Assembly: GCF_000807275.1 (NCBI RefSeq)
Contig: NZ_CP009056.1
Location: forward strand, 1,489,192 to 1,553,191
Reading direction: 5' to 3'
From: Frischella perrara
GTDB taxonomy: Bacteria > Pseudomonadota > Gammaproteobacteria > Enterobacterales > Orbaceae
DNA length: 64,000 nt
Shown: positions 56,737 to 64,000 of the stretch, one piece after another
Position numbering within the stretch: the first letter of the stretch is position 1
Layout: every line of letters starts with the position of its first letter
The notes under the pieces: model-generated
The model's input: the letters and a program-made list of their open reading frames with translations, nothing else
What the model was told of the DNA's origin: nothing
Database searches by the model: none
Position numbers and translations under genes: made by a program

Positions 56737-58058
56737 CTATTCATAATTTATCGACAAAACGATCGTTTTTAGATCGTTATTTTGCTTTTAAAGAAAATAA
56801 AACTACATTAAAAACTGAACTTATTGCTAGTTTTACTACTTTTATTACCATGGTATATATCATTTTTGTAAATCCCAAAATTTTAGGTGATGCGGGAATG
56901 GATTCACAAGCTGTATTTGTTACGACAGCCTTAATTACGGGAATCGCATGTATGGCTATGGGTATTATTGCAAAATTACCGATAGCATTAGCTCCGGGCA
57001 TGGGAATAAATGCTTATTTTGCTTATGTGCTAGTTAATTCAATGGGTTTATCATGGCAAACAGGAATGACTCTCGTATTTATGGCTGCATCTGGTCTATT
57101 TTTACTTTCAATATTCCGTTTGCGTTACTGGATGATTGCTAACATTCCCGTTTCGATTCGTATCGGCGTAAGTAGTGGTTGTGGTTTAATGATTACTTTA
57201 ATCGGGTTACATAATGCTCACATTATTGTTGCAGATCCGGATACAATGGTTCGTTTGGGTGATCCGACAACTATTCCATTTGTTTTAGGTTGTTTAAGTT
57301 TTTTAATTGTAGCAATCCTTGCTCAACGTAAATGGAATTCCTCAATTTTAATATCATTTATTATTGTCACTTTAATAGGTTGGGTGGTTGATCCAGATGT
57401 AGTTTACCATGGTATAGTCAGCTTACCGCCTGATATATCGGGTGTTGTCGGTCAACTAAACTTTGACAATATCTTTGAAATTTCACTCCTTGGTATCATT
57501 ATTTCAGTTATGCTGATTAACCTGTTCGAATCTTCCGGTACTTTAATTGCCGTTACAGATAAGGCAGGATTAGCTGACCAATATGGACGATACCCTAACC
57601 AAGAACGTTCACTTTATATTGATAGTGCAAGTTCTGCTTTAGGGTCTGCAATGGGAACCTCTGCTGTAACAGCTTATGTTGAGAGCGCTTCTGGTATTGC
57701 TGTTGGTGGTCGTACTGGCATGATGGCATTGGGGGTTGGTGTTTTATTTATTGCCTCAATATTTTTATCTCCCCTAGAGAAAATGGTACCACTATATGCT
57801 ACTACAGGTGCATTAATCTATATTGGTGTATTGATGGCATCAGATTTAGCTCGCGTTAAATGGGACGACCTCACTGAAGCAGTGCCGGCATTTGTAGCCA
57901 CAATTATGATGCCATTCAGTTTTACTATCACAGAAGGAATTGCAACTGGTTTTATTACTTTTGTAGTAATGAAAGCGGGTTGTGGCAAATTTAAAGATCT
58001 CACCGCTTGTTCGGTGATTATGGCTATGCTGTTTTTAGCTCGTTATATTTTTCTTTAA
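56733..58058 (+). CDS. adeP: Adenine permease, NCS2/AzgA-like
   Basis: A 441-residue inner-membrane purine:proton symporter. It follows E. coli AdeP (YieG) closely: TELIASFTTFITMVYIIFVNP, ALAPGMGINAYFAY, RYWMIANIPVSIRIG, NLFESSGTLIAVTDKAGLAD and TSAVTAYVESASGIAVGGRTG. About 12-14 helices are expected. The start is GTG with GGAG 7 bases upstream and overlaps the stop of a short leader ORF. It is followed by two adenine-deaminase family genes, which supports adenine as the substrate. Confidence 0.92.
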   Translation: MTIHNLSTKRSFLDRYFAFKENKTTLKTELIASFTTFITMVYIIFVNPKILGDAGMDSQAVFVTTALITGIACMAMGIIAKLPIALAPGMGINAYFAYVLVNSMGLSWQTGMTLVFMAASGLFLLSIFRLRYWMIANIPVSIRIGVSSGCGLMITLIGLHNAHIIVADPDTMVRLGDPTTIPFVLGCLSFLIVAILAQRKWNSSILISFIIVTLIGWVVDPDVVYHGIVSLPPDISGVVGQLNFDNIFEISLLGIIISVMLINLFESSGTLIAVTDKAGLADQYGRYPNQERSLYIDSASSALGSAMGTSAVTAYVESASGIAVGGRTGMMALGVGVLFIASIFLSPLEKMVPLYATTGALIYIGVLMASDLARVKWDDLTEAVPAFVATIMMPFSFTITEGIATGFITFVVMKAGCGKFKDLTACSVIMAMLFLARYIFL

Positions 58059-58111
58059 TGGAAACAATGTATAACGATTAGTTTAATGTACATGATAAGA
58101 AGGAACAAAGC

Positions 58112-59935
58112 ATGACATCAATGTATAAAGAGTCTATTTGTGAAATGATCGATGCTGGGGCGGCTAAAATCCCTGCTGATTTGATTATTATTAACGGCCA
58201 ATTGGTCAACGTAAATTCCTGTGAAATCTATTCTGCTGATGTCGCAATATATAAATCACGCATTGTTGCAATAGGCGATGTTTCAGGGTATATAGCTGCA
58301 CAAACTAAAACAATCGATGCTAAAGGTAAATATATCGTTCCTGGGTTAATTGACGGTCATCTTCATATTGAATGTAGCAAGTTATCCATGACAAGTTTTG
58401 CCAAAGCGGTTTTACCTCACGGTACTACCAGTATTATATCTGGATTAGATCAATATATTGTGACAGCAGGGCTTGACGGCATCAGAGAGATTCTACATGA
58501 AATAGATAAAACACCATTAAAAGTATTTTGGGGATTACCATTTTTAACACCTTATACACTCCCTCAAAGTCATGTTGGATTTAATGTTACAGCCAAAACT
58601 CACGCAGAAGTTCAAAAGTGGCCTGAAGTATTTGGTGTCTGGGAAACTGTTAGCGAATTTATTGAAAATCAGCATAGCGATGTCATGAAAGCCATTGAGT
58701 ATGCACGATTACATCGCTTACCAATTTTCGGTTGTGCTCCAATGACACGCGGTCATAAACTTAACTCAATTCTTTGTGCCGGTGTAAGACTTGATCATGA
58801 AAGTTATGACCATGAAGAGATGATGGAAAAGATCAGAAAGGGTATGAATGTACTTATTCGTGAATCATCTATCTCTCACTTTTTAGAAGAAAATATTAAA
58901 GTAATTACACATCTCAATCCTCAATTATCTCGTCGTGTGAGTTTTTGTACTGATGACGTAATTGCTTCCGATATAGTTACCAATGGGCATATGGATAAAC
59001 TCATTCGTATGGCAATTGCTAATGGTGTCGATCCTCTTACAGCTATTCAAATGGGAACCATCAATTCTGCTGAAGCATACCGAATTGATCATTTAGTTGG
59101 CTCCGTTTCTCCAGGTCGTTTTGCGGATATTTTATTAGTTGAGGATTTAATTAAATTTGAGATTGATACTGTTATTGCAAAAGGCAAATTAGTCGTTGAA
59201 AATAAACAAACCGTATTTGATTTTGTTCCTCCAAAACGCAGCGATGTACTATTGCAAAGTATGAAATTGAAGAAGGTTGATGCTAATGATCTTAAAGTTA
59301 AGACAGATGATAAACAATCAAAAGTAAAAGTGTTGTCTTTGGATGTTGACTTTGATATTCCATTTGTTCGTCGTGGACGTCATGTTGAACTATCGGTGGA
59401 AAATGGCGTAGTTCAAGCAGATATTGATAACGATGTTATATATGCTACTGTAGTTGAACGTTTTGGTAAAACCAAGGGTATTCCTAAAGTTGGTTTCTGT
59501 TCAGGATGGAAATTAAAATCAGGTGCAATGGCAAGTTCTTGTGCTCCAGACGACAATAATGTGGTATGTATTGGAACTAATCCTGAAGATATGGCAATCG
59601 CTATTAATCATTTAGCTCAGGAAGGCGGTGGTCAAGTTATTGTTGACAAAGGTCAAGTTATTGGTTTCTTACCTCTACCTATTTGCGGTATTGTTTCTGA
59701 TCTCGATCCTCATGTTATGGCTGAAGAAGAAGAAAAGTTATTGCAAATAGCTCGACAACTGGGTTGTGATCTTCCAGATCCACTATTCTATATGTGTTGC
59801 TTACAAATTACTGCTATTCCTGATTATGCTATTACTGATTTAGGCGTTATAGATTTTCATGAACAAGCCGTCATGGATCCTGTATTTAAATGCGGATGCA
59901 CACATGGTAAATTACAGCCAATTTGCCATAAATAA
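58112..59935 (+). CDS. Divergent adenine deaminase family protein
   Basis: A 607-residue amidohydrolase with the Ade fold: DGHLHIE (81-87), LDHESYDHEEM, CTDD (279-282), HLVGSVSPGRFADI and a C-terminal Ade-type domain. Compared with canonical Ade, several key residues are changed: DPHE reads GLDQ (111-114), the Glu of the GEVMDY strand reads VWETV, DGH before SPG reads FGC (206-208), and HDSHN reads PDDNN. So normal metal binding and adenine deamination are doubtful; another substrate or a regulatory role is possible. The tail is Cys-rich (MCCL, CGCTHG). It sits between adeP and a canonical ade. Confidence 0.75.
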   Translation: MTSMYKESICEMIDAGAAKIPADLIIINGQLVNVNSCEIYSADVAIYKSRIVAIGDVSGYIAAQTKTIDAKGKYIVPGLIDGHLHIECSKLSMTSFAKAVLPHGTTSIISGLDQYIVTAGLDGIREILHEIDKTPLKVFWGLPFLTPYTLPQSHVGFNVTAKTHAEVQKWPEVFGVWETVSEFIENQHSDVMKAIEYARLHRLPIFGCAPMTRGHKLNSILCAGVRLDHESYDHEEMMEKIRKGMNVLIRESSISHFLEENIKVITHLNPQLSRRVSFCTDDVIASDIVTNGHMDKLIRMAIANGVDPLTAIQMGTINSAEAYRIDHLVGSVSPGRFADILLVEDLIKFEIDTVIAKGKLVVENKQTVFDFVPPKRSDVLLQSMKLKKVDANDLKVKTDDKQSKVKVLSLDVDFDIPFVRRGRHVELSVENGVVQADIDNDVIYATVVERFGKTKGIPKVGFCSGWKLKSGAMASSCAPDDNNVVCIGTNPEDMAIAINHLAQEGGGQVIVDKGQVIGFLPLPICGIVSDLDPHVMAEEEEKLLQIARQLGCDLPDPLFYMCCLQITAIPDYAITDLGVIDFHEQAVMDPVFKCGCTHGKLQPICHK

Positions 59936-59954
59936 TAAGCTTGTTATATAACTA

Positions 59955-60000
59955 GAGTAGAAAATAACCTTATCTAATACTATATAAGGTTAATCTACTC
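59955..60000 (+). promoter_or_regulatory. Two-tier hairpin between the deaminase-like gene and ade
   Basis: GAGTAG (59955-59960) pairs with CTACTC (59995-60000), and inside AACCTTAT pairs with ATAAGGTT. The structure ends about 28 bases before the ade ATG. There is no T-run, so it looks more like an mRNA processing or translation-control element than a terminator. Confidence 0.45.
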
Positions 60001-60028
60001 GCCAATGAATGATCGTGAAGAGGATTTT

Positions 60029-61765
60029 ATGACGGAAAAAGAACAATTGAATGAATTAATTGATATGGCTGCTGGTCGTAGAAAAGCCGATCTATTAATT
60101 ATCAACTGTAAGGTAATAGATGTTTATAACCAATTGGTTGTAGACGGACCGCTAGCTATTGGACACGGAAAAATAGTTGGTTATGGCTATGAATATCAAG
60201 CGCATAAAACCCTCGACGCACAAGGCGGATATGTAATGCCAGGATTCATTGATGGTCATGTGCATATTGAATCTTCTTCATTAATCCCTTCACAATTTGC
60301 GCGTTGTATTTTACCATTTGGTACGACTACAATTATCGCGGATCCACATGAAATTGCCAATGTATGTGGTCTAGATGGCATTCGTTATATGCTTGAAGCA
60401 TCTAGAAGAACACCATTAAATGTACAAATCATGTTGCCATCTTGTGTGCCGGCTACGCCATTCGAAGAGGCTGGTTGTGTAATAGAAGCAGAAGATCTAG
60501 TTCAGTTAATTAATGAACCAGGTGTTAGAGGATTGGGTGAAGTCATGGATTATCCTAGTGTCATTGATCATGCACCCAATATGATGGCTAAATTATGGAT
60601 GGCAAAAAATTATAACCGTGTAATTGATGGTCATAGTCCCGGAGTAAAAGGCAAGGATCTAATTGCCTATGTTATGGGTGGGATAATGACTGATCATGAA
60701 TGTAGTACTCCTCAGGAAATGCATGATCGTATACGTTTAGGTCAGTATGTATTATTAAGAGAAGGATCAACGTGTAAAGATCTATTAAATCTTATTCCGG
60801 CTATTACACCTTCCAATGCTCGCCGATGTGTGATGTGTACAGATGATAGAGAACCATCAGATATTCTCTCAAGTGGACATATTAATAAGAGCATACGTTT
60901 AGCAGTAGAAAACGGTATTGATCCTATTTTAGCGATCACAATGGCAACACTAAATGCAGCTGAATGTTTTCGTTTACAAGGTAAAGGCGCTATTGCACCT
61001 AACTTTGATGCAGATTTAGTGATAGTAAATGATCTTAAATCTTTTGAAGTCAAACATGTGTTTGTTGCAGGTAAAGAAATCGCTCGCGACGGCAAATTAC
61101 TTGTTACATGGGATGACTATATAGCTGAAAATGTGCTTAATACTGTCAATTTACCTGATCTAACAGTAGAGAGTTTTACCATACCGTTAAGCACTGAAAA
61201 AGTTAATGCAATTGGTGTTAACCCCGGTAGTGTTTTAACGAGTCATTTACAACTTGAAGTAATTAAAGATAATTTTGGTCATTTTGATTGTAAATTAAAT
61301 TCAGGATTGAACAAATTAGCCGTAGTTGAAAGACATCATGCTACTGGAAACATCGGGTTAGGAATTTTAGCTAATTATGGATTAAAAAACGGCGCTATTG
61401 CTGTCACGGTGGCGCATGATTCTCACAATTTGGTGATAGTTGGCGACAATGATGCTGACATGCTTGCAGCTGCAAAAGATGTAGAAGCAATGGGAGGCGG
61501 TTTCTCATTATGTCAAAATGGTAAAATTATAGCCCATTTAGCTTTACCAATTGCTGGTTTAATGTCGGATTCATCAGCACAGCAAGTTGCTGATCAATTA
61601 CACCATATGATAAAAGTCGCTAAACAATCCTTTGGTATTAATCCCGCCGTACATCCTTTGATGACTTTAGTCTTTATGACTTTACCGGTAATTCCTGAAT
61701 TAAAATTAACTTCAACTGGTTTATTTGATGTAAAAAGCTATCAACCTATAGATTTATGCATTTAA
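60029..61765 (+). CDS. ade: Adenine deaminase
   Basis: Metal-dependent amidohydrolase that converts adenine to hypoxanthine for purine salvage or nitrogen use. The 578 residues carry all family motifs: D75-GHVH-79 with IESS, DPHE (105-108), GEVMDYP, DGHSPGV, DHECSTPQEM, CTDDREPSDI and VAHDSHNLV near the C-terminus. GAGG lies 7 bases before the chosen ATG; an in-frame ATG eight codons upstream is possible. It ends the adeP operon and a terminator follows. Confidence 0.95.
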   Translation: MTEKEQLNELIDMAAGRRKADLLIINCKVIDVYNQLVVDGPLAIGHGKIVGYGYEYQAHKTLDAQGGYVMPGFIDGHVHIESSSLIPSQFARCILPFGTTTIIADPHEIANVCGLDGIRYMLEASRRTPLNVQIMLPSCVPATPFEEAGCVIEAEDLVQLINEPGVRGLGEVMDYPSVIDHAPNMMAKLWMAKNYNRVIDGHSPGVKGKDLIAYVMGGIMTDHECSTPQEMHDRIRLGQYVLLREGSTCKDLLNLIPAITPSNARRCVMCTDDREPSDILSSGHINKSIRLAVENGIDPILAITMATLNAAECFRLQGKGAIAPNFDADLVIVNDLKSFEVKHVFVAGKEIARDGKLLVTWDDYIAENVLNTVNLPDLTVESFTIPLSTEKVNAIGVNPGSVLTSHLQLEVIKDNFGHFDCKLNSGLNKLAVVERHHATGNIGLGILANYGLKNGAIAVTVAHDSHNLVIVGDNDADMLAAAKDVEAMGGGFSLCQNGKIIAHLALPIAGLMSDSSAQQVADQLHHMIKVAKQSFGINPAVHPLMTLVFMTLPVIPELKLTSTGLFDVKSYQPIDLCI

Positions 61766-61806
61766 TCGTGATCAAAAATTAATGAAAAAATATGTAATAC
61801 TCTATA

Positions 61807-61836
61807 AATAACCGAATTAAATTCAATTCGGTTATT
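61807..61836. terminator. Terminator of the adeP-ade operon
   Basis: AATAACCGAATT-aaattc-AATTCGGTTATT is a 12-bp perfect stem 42 bases after ade, followed by CTTAC. It could serve both strands, including the minus-strand gene at 61907-62287. Confidence 0.8.
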
Positions 61837-61906
61837 CTTACATTGGTTCTTATAAATCTACTGAATATGTGATTTGAATAATTATGAAATCTATTTTTTA
61901 AACCTA

Positions 61907-62287
61907 CTAGATAAATAAACCTAAATAATAGTTTATAATCGCTAGTATTATAAATAATAATAAAGATAATAAAAATGCACCACTCATAAGGCCATAGCAA
62001 AAAATTATTTCATGGATCAATAGTGAATTGTCAATCATGTAAGATATACAAAAGCCGACCAATGCATTAAAAAATAAAAAAATTAAAATAGCTATGAATA
62101 AAAAATTATTTGTGGTTAAGATATTAAAAAAAGCGACTATAAGCGAAAACATTAACGCGATTACAAAGATAGTAATAACAAACTTATCGTTAAAATTATC
62201 TACTAATGGATTAAAAGCGCAAACTATGGAGGGTAATAAAGTTAAGAATAAAGATTTAAAATCCTTTTTTGTGAACTTCCGTCTCAT
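61907..62287 (-). CDS. Hypothetical four-helix membrane protein
   Basis: A 126-residue protein with a basic N-terminus (MRRKFTKKDFKSLF) and four hydrophobic helices (about 13-25, 36-57, 60-82, 93-124). Almost no polar motifs stand out; Phe, Ile and Leu dominate. No family is recognised and the RBS is weak. It shares a convergent terminator with ade. AT-rich base composition alone favours hydrophobic codons, so it could be spurious, but its charge layout fits a real membrane protein. Confidence 0.5.
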   Translation of the reverse strand: MRRKFTKKDFKSLFLTLLPSIVCAFNPLVDNFNDKFVITIFVIALMFSLIVAFFNILTTNNFLFIAILIFLFFNALVGFCISYMIDNSLLIHEIIFCYGLMSGAFLLSLLLFIILAIINYYLGLFI

Positions 62288-62409
62288 CTTATTGTTATTT
62301 TAATGTAAAAAAACATATTATACTTAACTCATATAAAAAAAGAAATAGTATTTTTATGTACTAATTATCTCTGACATTAATTATTGGAATTTAAACAAAT
62401 GGTAATATT

Positions 62410-62454
62410 AATCCTAGCAATTATTTCTTTAATGTAAAAATAATAGCTAGGATT
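62410..62454 (-). terminator. Hairpin after the ABC transporter ATPase gene
   Basis: AATCCTAGC and GCTAGGATT pair perfectly, and the inner ATTATTT/AAATAAT extend the stem with one mismatch. It lies 31 bases after the minus-strand ATPase stop. No long T-run follows. Confidence 0.6.
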
Positions 62455-62484
62455 CGATAATTTTGATAAAGATATAATGTTGTT

Positions 62485-63264
62485 TTAATCAATGAATCGC
62501 GATAAGAATGCACATGTTCTAGGATGCTGTGGATTTATTAGTATATCTTCAGGTTTGCCTTGTTCTACTACTATACCACCATCCATAAAAACGACTTTAT
62601 CTGCCACAGCACGCGCAAAACCCATTTCATGAGTTACGATGACCATCGTAATTTTATCTTCCGCTAAATTTTGCATTGTTTTTAAAACTTCACCTGTTAA
62701 CTCTGGATCAAGTGCAGAAGTTGGTTCATCAAATAACATAATATCTGGTTGCATAGCTAAAGCTCGAGCGATGGCCACGCGTTGTTTTTGACCACCCGAT
62801 AACTGCGAAGGATAACTATCTTCTTTATTAGATAATCCCACCTTTTTTAATAATTCTCTGGCAAGTGGTAATATTTCCTCACGTTTCATTTTTTTTACAG
62901 TCATCGGTGCTTCAATAATATTTTGCAAAACGGTCATATGAGGAAATAGATTAAAATGTTGAAATACCATACCCATTTTGGTACAAATACGTTTAATTTC
63001 ACGTTCTGATTGATAAACAGCTTGTTTTAAATCATTATTCTTAACTAACCATTCGTTTTCAATTGAAATATTACCGGAGTCAATTTTTTCCAGATTATTC
63101 AAACAACGCAATAAGGTGGATTTTCCAGAACCAGAGGAACCTATAATGACCACTACTTCAGACTTAGCAACTTTAAGATCAACTCCTTTTAAAACAGCCA
63201 GATTACCAAATGCTTTGTAAATCTGTTGTGCATCAATCATGATATCAGTCGTCATAGCGGGCAT
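62485..63264 (-). CDS. Polar amino acid ABC transporter ATP-binding protein
   Basis: A 259-residue ABC ATPase of the GlnQ/HisP class. Walker A is GSSGSGKST, the Q-loop follows [14 protein letters not shown], the signature is LSGGQKQR, Walker B is [13 protein letters not shown] and the switch is VTHEM. Those features place it with polar amino acid uptake systems; the exact amino acid is unknown. GGAG lies 7 bases before the chosen ATG, which overlaps the permease gene by 20 bases. Confidence 0.9.
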   Translation of the reverse strand: MPAMTTDIMIDAQQIYKAFGNLAVLKGVDLKVAKSEVVVIIGSSGSGKSTLLRCLNNLEKIDSGNISIENEWLVKNNDLKQAVYQSEREIKRICTKMGMVFQHFNLFPHMTVLQNIIEAPMTVKKMKREEILPLARELLKKVGLSNKEDSYPSQLSGGQKQRVAIARALAMQPDIMLFDEPTSALDPELTGEVLKTMQNLAEDKITMVIVTHEMGFARAVADKVVFMDGGIVVEQGKPEDILINPQHPRTCAFLSRFID

Positions 63265-63943
63265 AATATTTCTCCAGTTTTTGATATAGCATCGTTAATA
63301 TTAGCGTCATCGCTAAATAAAACACAGCGGCAATGAAAAAAGGCGATAGATCGAAATCGCGTTTAACGAGTTGGTATGCAATACGCATTAAATCTTGTAA
63401 AGCCAAAACATAGACTAATGAGGTATCTTTAATCAAAGTGATGGTTTCATTACTTAATGGTGGTAAGATTTTCTTTACCATTTGTGGTAACACAATGCGC
63501 CACATTGTTTGACGATAGCTCATTCCTAAAGTTTTAGCAGCTTCATACTGACCTTTATTTACACCTTGGATACCAGCTCTAAAAATTTCAGCAAAATATG
63601 CCGCATAATTTAAGGTAAAGGCTATTACTGCTGTCGAAAAACTATCAAATCGTATACCTAACATAGGTAAAGCAAAATAAATGAAAAAAATCTGTAGCAT
63701 GAGTGGTGTACCCCGCATTAGCCAAATATAAGCATTAACTAAAAAGCTAATGAATTTAATGCGTGATAAACGTAAAAGTGCTAACAATAAACCAAATGGA
63801 ATTGACAATAGCAAGGTAATCGTAAATAGACCTAATGTAAGTTTAGTTCCTTCCCATAATTGTGGTGATATATCAATACAGTAATCGGTTGTAACTTGTA
63901 AAACAAACCATAATTGCTGGATAGCATTAAGTATATAATCCAT
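63245..63943 (-). CDS. Polar amino acid ABC transporter permease
   Basis: A 232-residue HisM/GlnP-type permease with five or six helices. The N-terminal [20 protein letters not shown] and the cytoplasmic EAA loop [22 protein letters not shown] are typical, as is [13 protein letters not shown]. It forms the membrane dimer for the ATPase gene that overlaps it by 20 bases. The binding-protein gene is probably upstream, outside the window, separated by a terminator hairpin. Confidence 0.92.
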   Translation of the reverse strand: MDYILNAIQQLWFVLQVTTDYCIDISPQLWEGTKLTLGLFTITLLLSIPFGLLLALLRLSRIKFISFLVNAYIWLMRGTPLMLQIFFIYFALPMLGIRFDSFSTAVIAFTLNYAAYFAEIFRAGIQGVNKGQYEAAKTLGMSYRQTMWRIVLPQMVKKILPPLSNETITLIKDTSLVYVLALQDLMRIAYQLVKRDFDLSPFFIAAVFYLAMTLILTMLYQKLEKYYARYDD

Positions 63944-63953
63944 CTAAATTCCT

Positions 63954-63990
63954 ATAAAAAAACAACGCAGTCCTTTTATGGCCTGCGTTT
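63954..63990 (-). terminator. Terminator upstream of the ABC permease gene
   Basis: On the minus strand AACGCAG and CTGCGTT form a 7-bp stem (with two more G-C pairs inside) followed by T-rich GTTTTTTTATA, 11 bases before the permease ATG. Such partial terminators often follow the binding-protein gene so that it is made in excess. Confidence 0.75.
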
Positions 63991-64000
63991 GAATAAAACA

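Noticed and set aside
1-64000. CRISPR arrays, insertion sequences, rRNA genes and toxin-antitoxin or restriction systems.
   Set aside because: No regularly spaced repeats, transposase, rRNA or defence-type genes were recognised in the window.

Overview
The window looks like chromosomal DNA of an AT-rich gammaproteobacterium. Most proteins are close to Enterobacterales families in length and motif, and several enterobacterial gene neighbourhoods survive: lptM-lysA-dapF-yigA, aspS-nudB-yebC-ruvC-ruvAB, gpt-frsA-proB-proA with pepD divergent, and rsmE-gshB-yqgE-yqgF. The very AT-rich intergenic DNA and the mix of genes would fit a host-associated lineage such as Orbaceae. That placement is inferred from gene content and not proven here.

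Layout. 1-3 kb holds lysine/diaminopimelate genes (minus strand), starting with a DUF484 gene cut by the left edge. 3.4-6.5 kb holds the RuvABC Holliday-junction genes and yebC. 6.7-10.4 kb holds agp (periplasmic glucose-1-phosphatase), nudB and aspS. 10.7-13.8 kb is a four-gene plus-strand operon: nicotinamidase-like hydrolase, two membrane proteins of unknown function (a DUF3100 protein and a small partner) and an M20 amidohydrolase. 14-16.2 kb holds moeB, dusC and an SMR efflux protein.

16.6-30.8 kb is a complete-looking Tad/Flp pilus locus: two Flp pilins, TadA/CpaF ATPase, TadB, TadC, lipoprotein TadD, RcpC/CpaB, RcpA/CpaC secretin, TadZ/CpaE, TadE, TadF, TadG with a von Willebrand A domain, a secreted RCC1-repeat protein and the TadV prepilin peptidase. 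A strong terminator closes it. tRNA-Leu, tRNA-Gly and tRNA-Cys follow at 31.2-31.5 kb. Next is a minus-strand phage-type holin-like/endolysin-like pair whose lysozyme triad is altered, preceded by a tiny promoter-ORF-terminator unit.

33-53.7 kb is mostly housekeeping: trhP (yegQ), proA, proB, frsA, gpt, pepD, a Set-type sugar efflux protein, cutC, ychF, moeA, folB, rsmE, gshB, yqgE, ruvX/yqgF, ribB behind an FMN riboswitch, and queH. A 1.16-kb gene-poor stretch leads to sbcB.

56.5-61.8 kb is an adenine uptake and deamination operon: adenine permease, a divergent adenine-deaminase-like protein and a canonical adenine deaminase. Its leader encodes a 22-residue peptide whose stop codon overlaps the permease GTG start, which suggests translational control. 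The right edge holds an orphan membrane protein and the ATPase and permease of a polar amino acid ABC transporter; the binding-protein gene presumably lies outside.

The best candidates for undescribed biology are the peptide-coupled adeP leader, the adenine deaminase paralogue that has lost key residues, the RCC1 propeller protein inside the Tad locus, the DUF3100 operon, and the altered lysis pair with its attenuator-like leader. All homology statements rest on recognised motifs and remembered family sequences; no searches were run.
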